From assembly GCF_010587385.1 (NCBI RefSeq), contig NZ_CP047475.1, forward strand, positions 1,364,001-1,428,000: a stretch of 64,000 nucleotides of DNA. Reading direction: 5' to 3'. A program made the translations under genes and the position numbers. The notes below the pieces were generated by a model. It was given only the letters and a program-made list of their open reading frames with translations. It had not been told where the DNA came from and made no database searches. The stretch is from Vibrio astriarenae (GTDB lineage: Bacteria > Pseudomonadota > Gammaproteobacteria > Enterobacterales > Vibrionaceae). The first letter of the stretch is position 1; each line of letters starts with the position of its first letter. Of the stretch, positions 27,212 to 36,392 are shown piece by piece.

Positions 27212-28171
27212 TTACATTTTTTGGATTGCGTAGATGTAGTAGCCAAGCGTTGGATCTTGCTCAGCACTATCAATCATTGGCTGAACCTTCGCGCGGAACT
27301 TGCTCTTATCAACTTCAATGAACTTAACGTCTAGCGTTTTAGCAACTTCCTTATTCTTGCCATCAATTTCAGCCCAGATTTTTATCTCTTCTTCCATAGA
27401 CTCTAGAGCGGCTTCTTTAACAATCGTCTGCTGATCTGGAGATAGGCTGTTCCATGTGTTTTCAGAGATCATGATGAGATCTGGCGTCATCATATGTTCA
27501 TTCATTGAGTAGTATTTCGCTACTTCTGAGTGCTTCATTTCAACCAGACTAGAAATGTTGTTCTCTGCTGCATCGATAACGCCTTGTTGTAGTGCGGTAT
27601 AAACTTCCGTAAATGGAACTGGTGTTGCACGAGCTCCTAGTAAACGAACCATCTCCATCATCGTTGGTGATTCTGGGACGCGAATTTTTAGCCCAGCAAG
27701 ATCTTCTGGCGTTTCAATCGGCTTAGAACTGTAGAAGCTTCGTGAGCCTGAATCGTAAAGTGTTAAGCCAACGAACCCTTTACCTTCACTTGATTGGAGA
27801 AGCTTTTCTGCTGCTTCACTACGCATAAAAGTGTGCATATGGTCGGCATCACGGAAGAGGAATGGGATTGAAATTGCCTTATAGGTAGGCTCGAATGATT
27901 CAGCCAGTGAACCATTGATCTTCGCCATATCGATAGCACCAGTAACAACCTGTTCTGCTTGGTCACGTTCAGACCCAAGCATGCCGTTAGGGAAGATACG
28001 CACGTTCATTTCACCATTAGACTTTTCACTGACTTTTTCGGCAAATATCTCCATACCGGCATGAGCAGCACTCTCTAAGTTCATTGCGTGACCAAGAGTG
28101 AGTGTTTTAGCATTAGCACCAAACGCCATTAATACAGAAGCAGCAGCAAGGGTAAGTAACTTATGTTTCAT
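27212..28171 (-). CDS. dctP: TRAP transporter solute-binding protein (DctP)
   Basis: ATG 28171, with GGAG upstream, gives 319 residues with a Sec signal ending GANA. The mature protein begins KTLTLGHAMN. DctP features include KVSEKSNGEMNVRIFPNGML, GLKIRVPESPTMMEMVRLLGA (carboxylate-binding Arg) and TALQQGVIDAAENN. Periplasmic receptor of the TRAP system; ligand unknown. Confidence 0.92.
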   Translation of the reverse strand: MKHKLLTLAAASVLMAFGANAKTLTLGHAMNLESAAHAGMEIFAEKVSEKSNGEMNVRIFPNGMLGSERDQAEQVVTGAIDMAKINGSLAESFEPTYKAISIPFLFRDADHMHTFMRSEAAEKLLQSSEGKGFVGLTLYDSGSRSFYSSKPIETPEDLAGLKIRVPESPTMMEMVRLLGARATPVPFTEVYTALQQGVIDAAENNISSLVEMKHSEVAKYYSMNEHMMTPDLIMISENTWNSLSPDQQTIVKEAALESMEEEIKIWAEIDGKNKEVAKTLDVKFIEVDKSKFRAKVQPMIDSAEQDPTLGYYIYAIQKM

Positions 28172-28674
28172 GTTGTTCTCCGTTAATTGATAATCCATAG
28201 ATGAGCAGCTAGTAGGAGAATTTGTGATTGCCTTATTATATTGATTTGTCGGGAGAATCTATGTGGCTCACAAATACATTTTGACTAATTTATTCTCATC
28301 TGAAATTAATTATTGGATTTCACCATTTGTAATACAATGCTACAAAAACACATATGTGCTTTGGGGCACATCTATTAGTGGAGTGTGTGAGTGATTTGTG
28401 ACCATACTCTATAGATAAAGCCGCTTCATGAAACTGAATCTCAAACTTAAGATTATTTTAGGTGATAGCTGATTGGCTGTGTGGATTTGTTCTGGTGAAT
28501 GCAAGAATGCTAGCTTTTTATACTGCTAGTTGTATGTATTTTGAATATATTAGAGGTGAGTGTTGTGACATGTTATCGAGACATGGGGTGTGCATTGCAG
28601 GGTTCTAGCCCAGCTTTTTGAGGCTGGCGGTACGCTTACGCCTCCGCCAACCCTAAATGTGCTAGGTATTAGTC
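28172..28674. other. 500-bp intergenic region: TRAP promoter and downstream hairpins of the dehydrogenase
   Basis: The left part must hold the dctP promoter; ACACATATGTG (about 28350-28360) is a small palindrome of unknown role. At 28606-28653, arms GGCTGGCGG and CCGCCAACC plus an overlapping CCAGC/GCTGG stem form competing hairpins after the minus-strand dehydrogenase gene. No ORF with an SD was recognised. No agar-locus operator copies are present. Confidence 0.4.
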
Positions 28675-29658
28675 TTAGTTTTCCACAACGACTTTCCCCG
28701 TCGCTTTGCCAGAAGATAGTCGATCATAGGCTTCACTAATATCCTCCAATTTGTAGTCAACTTCGTCCATGACTGGTGATAGTCGCCCCTCGTCAGCAAG
28801 TTTGGCGACTTCAGAGAGAATGTGATGATGTTCTTCTTGGCGTACACCATTAATCATTTGAATCAACATAAATACCACATGTAGAGAGAGGCCTTTAAAG
28901 TGCATCATCGTAAGGTCGAGTTCTAGCATAGATACAGTGGATGCAACGTGTCCATTAAGTTTCGTCGCATCGAATGATTTGATCATATTCTCGCCACCGA
29001 CAGAATCGAATACCGCATCAAACCCTCCATCGGTGTATTTGGATACGTAATCAGCCACCGCTTCCTCTCGGTAATTGATGGCGGTAGCGCCGAGCAGTTG
29101 CATCAGCCCCATATGCTCAGGTCGTCCAACCGTTGCATAAACTTCAGCTCCCCACGCTTTGGCAATTTGTACAGCGATGTTTCCAACACCCCCAGCACCG
29201 CCATGAACCAGTACTTTTTGTCCCGCTTTGACTTGAGCTCGACTCAGACCTTCATAGGCTGTGATGGCGACAAGTGGTAGCGCAGCCGCTTCTTTCATCG
29301 ATAGATTTGAAGGTTTATGGGCGATGAGACGCACGTCTGCAGGCATATATTCAGCTAACGAGCCTTGTAGCTCTCCTAGACCACCCGCACAGCCGTAAAC
29401 TTCATCACCGACCTGAAAGCCTTCAACGTCATCGGAGATACTTTCGATTGTGCCCGCAAAGTCCATACCTAAGATAGCCGGTAACGCTGGAGAGAAAGGA
29501 AGGGCAGTTCCTAGTTGTTTGATCATTGTGTCGACCGTATTGATGCTGGAAGCAGAGACTCTCACAAGGACTTCTCCCGGTTTAAGCGCTGGTTTCTCGA
29601 CGTCAGTTAGTTCAAAGTTTGCTTGCTCGCCATATTCATTCAGTACCATTGCCTTCAT
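28675..29658 (-). CDS. Quinone-oxidoreductase/zinc-type alcohol dehydrogenase family (MDR)
   Basis: The 327-residue medium-chain dehydrogenase has ILGMDFAGTIESI, the NADPH Rossmann stretch VLVHGGAGGVGNIAVQIAKAWGA and FDSVGG. Zinc ligands typical of ADH are absent, so it belongs with the zinc-independent quinone-oxidoreductase/enoyl reductase branch. ATG 29658 follows AAGGAG. It stands alone, divergent from zur. Confidence 0.85.
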   Translation of the reverse strand: MKAMVLNEYGEQANFELTDVEKPALKPGEVLVRVSASSINTVDTMIKQLGTALPFSPALPAILGMDFAGTIESISDDVEGFQVGDEVYGCAGGLGELQGSLAEYMPADVRLIAHKPSNLSMKEAAALPLVAITAYEGLSRAQVKAGQKVLVHGGAGGVGNIAVQIAKAWGAEVYATVGRPEHMGLMQLLGATAINYREEAVADYVSKYTDGGFDAVFDSVGGENMIKSFDATKLNGHVASTVSMLELDLTMMHFKGLSLHVVFMLIQMINGVRQEEHHHILSEVAKLADEGRLSPVMDEVDYKLEDISEAYDRLSSGKATGKVVVEN

Positions 29659-29778
29659 AGGAACTCCTTACGTTAACTAACTATTAAAGCTGGTGTTTTG
29701 AAGTATAGACAGGTTTGATCAAATTCAATTGAATCTGAGAATGTTTACTAATGTGTCAACAGAGTTGGTAACGTTTAT

Positions 29779-29800
29779 TTGTTATGTTATAACATATCAG
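29779..29800. promoter_or_regulatory. Zur box upstream of zur-COG0523 operon
   Basis: ATGTTATAACAT (29784-29795) is a perfect palindrome within TTGTTATGTTATAACATATC. This matches the core of the gammaproteobacterial Zur consensus, about 85 bp before zur. Supports autoregulation by zinc. Confidence 0.7.
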
Positions 29801-29875
29801 TGTTCGCGTACTCAAGGGATAGACTCTATAAACGCGTAACGACATTCAAACATCGGAAATATCCCGGGATTGACT

Positions 29876-30352
29876 ATGAGCAATGTAACAAATCAAATTG
29901 AGCATGCAGAACAACACTGCAAAACGCATGGAGCGCGTCTTACCTCACAGAGAAAGCAGGTGCTTGCACGATTAATTGAATCTAACCGTGCATTGTCGGC
30001 TTATGAATTAGTGGATTTTTGTAAAGAGAGATATGGCGAGAGTATTGCTGCTATGTCTGTGTATCGAAGCTTAGAGTTTCTCGAAAAAGAGGACCTTGTT
30101 CACAAGCTAAATTCAACCAATAAGTTTGTCGCATGTGCACATATTTGCCGTGAGCATGACCATGGCGTGGCGCAATTTTTGATCTGCAAAGAGTGCAACA
30201 AGATCACTGAACTTACACTAGAGCCCCTAGTGATGGATTCATTGCGTGATGAAGCAGCCAAAGCCGGTTTTACCGTTATAAGTCCACAGCTTGAGATTAG
30301 CTGTGTGTGTGATGAATGTAGAACGAAACAGAACAATCAATCAAAGGAGTGA
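29876..30352 (+). CDS. zur: Fur-family zinc uptake regulator Zur
   Basis: The 158-residue protein has winged-helix LTSQRKQVLARLIESNRALS and MSVYRSLEFLEKEDLVHKL. Metal sites include HICREHDHG, CKECNK and CVCDEC; the paired CxxC motifs bind structural zinc. The Zur subtype is suggested by this pattern and by the neighbouring COG0523 zinc-chaperone gene and Zur box. Start ATG 29876; a TTG two codons upstream is also possible. Confidence 0.88.
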   Translation: MSNVTNQIEHAEQHCKTHGARLTSQRKQVLARLIESNRALSAYELVDFCKERYGESIAAMSVYRSLEFLEKEDLVHKLNSTNKFVACAHICREHDHGVAQFLICKECNKITELTLEPLVMDSLRDEAAKAGFTVISPQLEISCVCDECRTKQNNQSKE

Positions 30353-30357
30353 GTGTA

Positions 30358-31359
30358 GTGAGTAAGCTACAAGAGCCAATTTCAGCAGTACCCACGAATA
30401 TTATCACTGGCTTTCTTGGAGTTGGAAAAACATCCGCAATCTTGAACTTAATGCGTCATAAGCCAGAGAACGAGCGGTGGGCAATTCTCGTCAATGAGTT
30501 TGGCGAGATTGGTGTGGATGGGAGCTTATTCGAAGGAAGTTCTTCTGAAGGACAGCAGGTTTATATTCGCGAGGTTCCAGGTGGCTGTATGTGCTGTGCT
30601 GCAGGGCTACCAATGCAAATAGCGTTAAACCAACTGCTTACACATTCTCGTCCTGATAGATTACTGATCGAGCCTACAGGGCTGGGGCACCCGAAAGAGG
30701 TTTTAGAAGTACTCTCATCTGAAAATTATCGTGAGGTGTTATCACTACAAAAGATAATAACGCTCGTTGATGCCAGAAAGCTGAGTGAGCCGAAATATAC
30801 TGAACATGACACCTTTAACCAGCAAATTGATATTGCCGATATTGTGGTAGGTAACAAAGCCGACCTGTATGCAGTAGGGGATAATGAGTTGCTCTCTGAC
30901 TATGTATCACAGCGTGCAAACAAAGAGGGAACACCGTTAGTTTATACAATACAAGGGGATATCCCCTTGGAGCTTTTAGATGGTGAAACTTCATCGGTTG
31001 CTCAGCAATCGCATCATCACCATCATAATACAACCAAGCCACTTGCGTCTGAGCTGCCGATCCCACCACGCGGCTATATCAAGGCAGTGAACAGTGGAGA
31101 AGGTTTTAATAGCGTAGGTTGGAGGTTTGCACCCAACAAGGTATTTTCTAGACAGAAACTCATTGCACTATTAGTTACCATAGAGGCTGAACGACTCAAG
31201 GCGGTATTCATTATGCAAGACGGGATCTTTGGTTACAACATGACCTCTGATGAGCTTCAGGAAGGTGAATTGGATGATTGTAACGAAAGCAGAATAGAAA
31301 TTATTGCTTCCACTATAGATTCGAGTTTAGAGGAAAAACTGCTTAACTGTCTGGTTTAG
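30358..31359 (+). CDS. COG0523 (CobW/ZigA-type) GTPase metal chaperone
   Basis: The protein (333 residues from GTG 30358) has Walker A GFLGVGKTS, the metal motif GGCMCC and guanine motif VVGNKADL. A His-rich run HHHHHN (about 221-226) precedes the CobW C-terminal domain. SD AAAGGAG ends 8 nt before GTG 30358; GTG 30349 overlaps that SD and is rejected. The gene follows zur by 5 bp, so it is probably induced in zinc starvation and supplies zinc to client enzymes. Confidence 0.88.
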   Translation: MSKLQEPISAVPTNIITGFLGVGKTSAILNLMRHKPENERWAILVNEFGEIGVDGSLFEGSSSEGQQVYIREVPGGCMCCAAGLPMQIALNQLLTHSRPDRLLIEPTGLGHPKEVLEVLSSENYREVLSLQKIITLVDARKLSEPKYTEHDTFNQQIDIADIVVGNKADLYAVGDNELLSDYVSQRANKEGTPLVYTIQGDIPLELLDGETSSVAQQSHHHHHNTTKPLASELPIPPRGYIKAVNSGEGFNSVGWRFAPNKVFSRQKLIALLVTIEAERLKAVFIMQDGIFGYNMTSDELQEGELDDCNESRIEIIASTIDSSLEEKLLNCLV

Positions 31360-31365
31360 CCGTTT

Positions 31366-31512
31366 ATGTTAGTTCGTGTACCGAGGGAGAGTGATGTGTG
31401 CGGGGTTGCAATTCAAAATGAACGATTTGCCCTATCTTCCGAGCTAGGGAAACTTGGTGTGGTTGTAGCTAAGAGTGAAATCATAATTAACAGCGACAAT
31501 TGGGGTTCATAG
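31366..31512 (+). CDS. Possible 48-residue small protein after the zinc chaperone
   Basis: ATG 31366 begins 6 bp after the COG0523 stop and runs to TAG 31510-31512, just before a strong terminator. The product begins MLVRVPRESDVCGVAIQ and ends NSDNWGS. No good SD is visible and no family is recognised; it may be translationally coupled or be chance. Confidence 0.3.
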   Translation: MLVRVPRESDVCGVAIQNERFALSSELGKLGVVVAKSEIIINSDNWGS

Positions 31513-31514
31513 AT

Positions 31515-31551
31515 AAAAGAGAGGGAGAGCATTCCGCTCTCCCTCTCTTTT
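31515..31551. terminator. Strong bidirectional terminator
   Basis: Perfect 16-bp stem AAAAGAGAGGGAGAGC (31515-31530) with GCTCTCCCTCTCTTTT (31536-31551) and a 5-nt loop. It ends the zur operon on one side and the solute-binding-protein gene on the other. Confidence 0.93.
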
Positions 31552-31566
31552 GTTGGTGGAACTTAG

Positions 31567-32820
31567 TTATTTAAGATTTTTAGCAACTGTTTTATCCCAA
31601 CGCTGCAAAATCTTGTTGTAGTCTTGGTCTGGTTTAAGCATGAATGCTGTGATGTCATTTGGCATATCAGCACCAAGGTCAGCAGGGATGTTACCTACAG
31701 GGAAGGTTACAAGCTGGCCCGCTGTACGAGCATCTTCATAAGGCTTCGCGAGTTCTGGTACGCCAGATGTACCACCAGCAAGGGTAGTAATCGCGGTGTC
31801 GGCTTCTAAGTAAACTTTTAAGTTCTCATCATTCATCCAGAAGTCGATCCATTTCTTCGCGGCTTCTACCTGACCTGAGTCTTTAGGAATTGCCCAACCA
31901 GGGCCGTTGTAATCCATTACGATACCTTTAGTACCATTTACAGCAGGGAAAGGATGCAGTGAGAAGTGCTCAGGTAAAGAATCATTAGAGAACGGAGTGA
32001 TGTTCCACATACCTTGTGGAAGCATGGCGACACGTCCAGACTGGAATGTTGTTAACGCAACAGACCAAGGGTCAGTACCCGCTGACACCATAGGATTGAA
32101 GCATTTCGCATCAATCATCTGTCTGAAGCCTTCAAACGCATTCTTCATTGATGGGTCGTCGGCAAATTTTGCTTCACCGCTCACGAATTTATCCATTCGC
32201 GCTAGGTCTGGGTTGTTACCATCAGCCAATGCCATGGTTAAAAAGTAAACGTAAGGTGTCCAACCGCCATTATTCGCGGCGAGGAGCATTGGCTGGATGC
32301 CTTTGTCATTGAGCTTGGTACACGCTTGCACGAGCTGGTCGACGGTTTGAGGGTAGCTATCGATGCCTGCTTCTTCAAAGAGGTCATTGTTTACATAAAC
32401 GCCCATTCCCGATACTTGGAGCATGGAATAGTAAACCGTGTCTTCAAGGCCAAGGTAAGGCTGAAGTTTTGGTTGGACACGCTCAACAAAAGGTAGGTCA
32501 TTTAACGGCATTAACTGACCGTTACCACCCCAGTGTTGGATAAACTCACGGTCAACCATTACAACGTCTGGTGGTGATCCTGCTTGCATGCGGGCAGGGA
32601 TGCTTGTCACCATATCATTGCGCGCCATGTAGTTGAGTTTTACTTTGATGTCAGGGTTTGCTTTCTCAAATTTCTCGATAATCAAAGGGAAGTTTGCGAC
32701 TTCGGCGCCAGCACCTTTCCAGCTAGAGACTTCAAGTTCGATCTGTTTTGCAGCAAGGTTGCTAGAAGCAAGTAAACAAGCAGTAATTGCAGTGGCAAGA
32801 GAGAGTTTTTTTAGTTCCAT
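31567..32820 (-). CDS. Sugar ABC transporter solute-binding protein, copy 1
   Basis: ATG 32820 gives 417 residues, with a Sec signal ending LAA. It is a family 1 extracellular solute-binding protein: WKGAGAEVANFPLIIEKFEK, PDVVMVDREFIQHWGG and GGTSGVPELAK. It is a clear paralogue of the protein at 34836-36089, by eye roughly two thirds identical and colinear throughout. It lies downstream of malG-type permease after a hairpin and has no operator copy of its own upstream. The ligand is likely an agar-derived oligosaccharide (inference from context). Confidence 0.88.
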   Translation of the reverse strand: MELKKLSLATAITACLLASSNLAAKQIELEVSSWKGAGAEVANFPLIIEKFEKANPDIKVKLNYMARNDMVTSIPARMQAGSPPDVVMVDREFIQHWGGNGQLMPLNDLPFVERVQPKLQPYLGLEDTVYYSMLQVSGMGVYVNNDLFEEAGIDSYPQTVDQLVQACTKLNDKGIQPMLLAANNGGWTPYVYFLTMALADGNNPDLARMDKFVSGEAKFADDPSMKNAFEGFRQMIDAKCFNPMVSAGTDPWSVALTTFQSGRVAMLPQGMWNITPFSNDSLPEHFSLHPFPAVNGTKGIVMDYNGPGWAIPKDSGQVEAAKKWIDFWMNDENLKVYLEADTAITTLAGGTSGVPELAKPYEDARTAGQLVTFPVGNIPADLGADMPNDITAFMLKPDQDYNKILQRWDKTVAKNLK

Positions 32821-32967
32821 GTTATTAGTTTTCCTTAAATCGTTATTGGATAAATACTTGATAGTCTTTATAAATATTGAAAATAGCGCAGTGCGCAAAG
32901 TACTACTAAAAACATAATTATTATGGGTAAAGCCTAATGTTGGGTAGTTGCTGCCTCCTAAAGAAGT

Positions 32968-32993
32968 AGAGCAAGGCGCAAATGCCTTGCTCT
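32968..32993 (-). terminator. Hairpin between permease gene and second binding-protein gene
   Basis: Arms AGAGCAAGGC (32968-32977) and GCCTTGCTCT (32984-32993). No minus-strand T tract, so an attenuator or processing/stability element is more likely than a full terminator. Confidence 0.6.
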
Positions 32994-32999
32994 TGATGG

Positions 33000-33899
33000 T
33001 TATTTCACTGCACCTGCTGTCATGCCATTTACAATCTGTTTTGACAGAGTAAAGAACACCACAAGTAGCGGTAGCGATGCTAGTACAGCTGCTGGGAATA
33101 ACTGTGTTGGGTCAACAGAGTATGTCCCCAAGAATCGTAAAACAGCTGGCATGATGGTCAGTTTGCTCTCGGTTGTGATAAAGAGTAATGGGTTAACCAC
33201 ATCATTCCACACACCAAGGGTGATGAAGATAGCTAGAGTACCTGTAATCGGTTTTAGCATTGGGAAAATGATGTACCAATATGTTTTTAAGAACGTGGCA
33301 CCGTCTAACGTCGCTGCTTCTTCCAACTCTTTTGGTATCGCCTTCATGAAACTGGTGTAGAAGAACACACCAAGAGGCAGGTGACCGACGGTGTAGACCA
33401 AAATAAGGCCGAAGTAGGTGTCCAGTAGTCCCAAGTCTCGAATGAACAGGTATAGCGGCGTAAGTGCTGCAAATGGTGGAATCACCATACCTAGCATGAA
33501 GAAAATGTAGGCTAGGTTACTCACTCGACTGCGGATACGCGCTAATGGGTATGCCGCTAAAGACGAGATGATGGCTACCGACAAAATAGTTGCCACAGTA
33601 ATACCGATCGTATTAAACACTGTGCCGAAATAGTTCATGTCTGCAATCACATTCACGTAGTTCGAAAAGTGCAGTTCAGTGGGTAGCGCCAACGGATCTA
33701 ACATGATCTCTCTACGGCTTCTAAATGACATGAATACCATGTAGAACACCGGAGATAAAATGATGAATGTGACAACAAACATCAGCGAGATGAGCAAGCC
33801 TTGCTTAACATTACGTGGTGACAGCAGCTTAGACGTGCGCTTTGGCGTTTCTTTGTCTGCCGACATAGCCGGCAGTTTATTAGATGTAATACTACTCAT
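33000..33899 (-). CDS. Carbohydrate ABC transporter permease (MalG type)
   Basis: The 299-residue protein has six membrane helices. The EAA loop EEAATLDGATFLKTYWYIIFP (about 201-221) contacts the ATPase. A cytoplasmic N-terminal tail of about 35 residues precedes the first helix. Its first base overlaps the last base of the MalF-type gene, so the two are translationally coupled. Confidence 0.92.
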   Translation of the reverse strand: MSSITSNKLPAMSADKETPKRTSKLLSPRNVKQGLLISLMFVVTFIILSPVFYMVFMSFRSRREIMLDPLALPTELHFSNYVNVIADMNYFGTVFNTIGITVATILSVAIISSLAAYPLARIRSRVSNLAYIFFMLGMVIPPFAALTPLYLFIRDLGLLDTYFGLILVYTVGHLPLGVFFYTSFMKAIPKELEEAATLDGATFLKTYWYIIFPMLKPITGTLAIFITLGVWNDVVNPLLFITTESKLTIMPAVLRFLGTYSVDPTQLFPAAVLASLPLLVVFFTLSKQIVNGMTAGAVK

Positions 33900-34765
33900 T
33901 AGATACGGTCCTCACGAGCTCTTAGGTAACTGTTCTGAATGATGGTGATCAGAGCAACCAGTACAATCATGACAACAGACAATGCTGCGGCTGAGCCGTA
34001 CTTGAAGTCTTGGAAGATCAATTGGAAAATCTTCAAACCAAGTGTCATTGTGGCGTAATCAGGGCCACCGCCTGTCATGATGAATGGGAATTCAAACGAC
34101 TTGAGCGTACCGATGGTTGCTAGCGTAATGTTGACTGTGATTGCCGGAGCAAGCAGTGGGATATCGATATGGAAGAACGATTTAATCGGTGAGACGCCAT
34201 CGACACGTGCAGCATCTTTTACTTCAGTTGAGATCCCTGCGTAACCTGCCAAGAAAATCGCTGTTGAGTAACCTACGAACATCCAAACGTGAACTGCCGC
34301 AACCGAGAAAAGTGCAATTGATGAGTCACCAAGCCAGATTTGTTGCATGCTGCTCATGCCAAATGAGGCAAGCAATTCGTTGAGTCCGCCGCCCATCGGA
34401 GCGTATAGGTATTGCCACACGTAACCAGCAATCACTAGCGACAGCATTGAAGGTACAAGCAGCGCAGTACGCAAAGCATCACGGACCGCTGGAATACTAT
34501 TCAGAATTGCAGCAAAAATAAGCCCCAATCCATTTTGGAATACGACGACGACAACACCGTAGACGAGTGTATTTTTCAGCACCTGAACGTAGCGCTGATC
34601 GGAGAATATTTCTCGGTAATTGTCTAGACCAACCCATGTTGCTTCACCAACACCAGCGTACTCTGTCATCGACAATGAGATCCCTTTGAACACCGGATAA
34701 ATAGTGAACATGAGATACAAAAATAGAGCCGGGATAAGGAAATATAACCTTTTATCGACTTTCAT
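33899..34765 (-). CDS. Carbohydrate ABC transporter permease (MalF type)
   Basis: ATG 34765 (GAGGG upstream) gives 288 residues. Six membrane helices follow, with EAA-like loop KDAARVDGVSPIKSFFHIDIP. Pairs with the MalG-type permease. Confidence 0.92.
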   Translation of the reverse strand: MKVDKRLYFLIPALFLYLMFTIYPVFKGISLSMTEYAGVGEATWVGLDNYREIFSDQRYVQVLKNTLVYGVVVVVFQNGLGLIFAAILNSIPAVRDALRTALLVPSMLSLVIAGYVWQYLYAPMGGGLNELLASFGMSSMQQIWLGDSSIALFSVAAVHVWMFVGYSTAIFLAGYAGISTEVKDAARVDGVSPIKSFFHIDIPLLAPAITVNITLATIGTLKSFEFPFIMTGGGPDYATMTLGLKIFQLIFQDFKYGSAAALSVVMIVLVALITIIQNSYLRAREDRI

Positions 34766-34799
34766 AACTACAACCCTCAATTAGCCCATGGGCAAAGAC

Positions 34800-34823
34800 G
34801 GCAGCTACAAAAGCGTAGCTGCC
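34800..34823 (-). terminator. Intercistronic hairpin after binding protein copy 2
   Basis: Arms GGCAGCTAC (34800-34808) and GTAGCTGCC (34815-34823) lie directly after the solute-binding-protein stop, as in malE-malF arrangements. It probably favours binding protein over permease expression. Confidence 0.65.
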
Positions 34824-34835
34824 AAAATACAACAA

Positions 34836-36089
34836 TTAACGTTTCGCAATATCGCGAGCGACTAATGAGTCCCAACGTTCAAGAATCTCGGTGTAATCTT
34901 GGCTTGGGTTCAACATGAATGATGTGATGTCATTCGTCATATCACGCGTTACTTCTACTGGTAGAGCACCAACAGGGAAGGTCACGTATTGCATTGCATC
35001 GCGCGCTTCTACGTAATCTTTTGCAATATTCATAGGAAGACCTGATGTGCCTCCTTTCAATGAAGTCATTGCAGTATCCGCTTCTAGGAATAGTTTTAGG
35101 TTCTCATCGTGAGTCCAAAAATCGATCCATTTTTTCGCAGCATCAACTTGCTTAGCGTCTTTTGGAATCGCCCAACCAGGACCTAAGTAGTCAAGGGTAA
35201 TGCCTTTGTCGCCATTGATTGATGGGAATGGTTTGAGTGAGAAGTTCTCTGGTAAAGAGTCTTTCATGAATGGGTTAATGTTCCATAAACCCTGAGGAAG
35301 CATTGCAATACGACCTGATTGGAAAGTGGTGAGTGCAACTGACCATGGGTCTGTACCAGCACTGATTTTCGGGTTGAAACATTTCGCATCAATCATCTGA
35401 CGGAACGCTTCAAACGCGTTTTTCATTGACTCATCTTCAGCAAACTTGATCTTGCCATCGTTGAATTGTGCTAGACGGTCTTGGCTAGGTACATCGCCAT
35501 CTGCCAAACCCAGTGCCAAGAAGAAGATGTAAGGTGTCCATGCACCGTTATTACCTGCTAGTAGCGTTGGTGTGATGCCTTTACTGTTCAGTTGCTCACA
35601 AGTCGCTGTAAATTCAGCCACAGTTTCTGGATACTTAGTTACGCCAGCCTTTTCCATTAAGTCATCATTGACGTAGATGCCCATACCAGATACCTGCAGC
35701 ATCGCGTAGTAAACATCGTCATCGAGACCAAGGTGCGATTGAAGGCCAGGTTGAATACGCTCGACAAACTCTTGGTCACCGATTTCCATAAGCTGACCCG
35801 CACCGCCCCAGTGAGTGATGAACTCACGGTCTACCATGATGACATCAGGTGGGCTACCTGCTTGGAAACGAGCTGGGATGCTGGTGACCATGTCATTACG
35901 TGCCATGTAGTTAAGGCGCACTTTAATGTCTGGATACTGTTGCTCGAACTTTTCGATTAGAACAGGAAAGTTTGCAACTTCTGCTCCAGCGCCTTTCCAA
36001 CTGGCGACTTCTAGCTCGACTTTGTCTGCTGCAAAACTAGACGCCGAGAATGTAAGAGCTGTAATAGCTGCAAGTTTCGTTAGTTTCAT
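34836..36089 (-). CDS. Sugar ABC transporter solute-binding protein, copy 2
   Basis: The 417-residue protein has a Sec signal (MKLTKLAAITALTFSASSFA) and the same family 1 architecture as copy 1: WKGAGAEVANFPVLIEKFEQ, DVIMVDREFITHWGG, GPGWAIPKDAK. It is first in the operon with two permeases and has its own operator-rich promoter, so it is likely the main receptor. Confidence 0.9.
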   Translation of the reverse strand: MKLTKLAAITALTFSASSFAADKVELEVASWKGAGAEVANFPVLIEKFEQQYPDIKVRLNYMARNDMVTSIPARFQAGSPPDVIMVDREFITHWGGAGQLMEIGDQEFVERIQPGLQSHLGLDDDVYYAMLQVSGMGIYVNDDLMEKAGVTKYPETVAEFTATCEQLNSKGITPTLLAGNNGAWTPYIFFLALGLADGDVPSQDRLAQFNDGKIKFAEDESMKNAFEAFRQMIDAKCFNPKISAGTDPWSVALTTFQSGRIAMLPQGLWNINPFMKDSLPENFSLKPFPSINGDKGITLDYLGPGWAIPKDAKQVDAAKKWIDFWTHDENLKLFLEADTAMTSLKGGTSGLPMNIAKDYVEARDAMQYVTFPVGALPVEVTRDMTNDITSFMLNPSQDYTEILERWDSLVARDIAKR

Positions 36090-36392
36090 TGTTACCTTCC
36101 TTTATGGTACTCGATGTAGACATAGGGTGAGCCTCATCGAACATCTTTGTTATTTGCCATTGAAAATTAATTGGCATACCAAAACTGGTATTAAGACTAA
36201 CAATTGGTTGATAAGTATTGTGTGACTGGCATCAAATTAGCCGTATTAGACGTCGCTCATGGTCGACTTATCACCATATTTATGAATTGAATCACAATAA
36301 CTGACGAAAAACCAAAAACATGTTAACCAGTGTAAGTTTTTTAGGTTATTTTGGTTGATAAGTTGATGTGTTAAGAATTTAAGGCGCAAAAA
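36090..36392. promoter_or_regulatory. Divergent promoter of ABC importer: UxuR-like operators and CRP-like sites
   Basis: Operator-like palindromes: TTGGCATACCAA (36171-36182) and CATGTTAACCAG (36319-36330), plus the repeated half-site form TTGGTTGATAAG (36204-36215 and 36351-36362). CRP-like sites: TGTGACTGGCATCAAA (36221-36236) and TATGAATTGAATCACA (36281-36296). This fits induction by an agar product combined with carbon catabolite control of both the binding-protein/permease operon and the ATPase gene. Confidence 0.6.
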
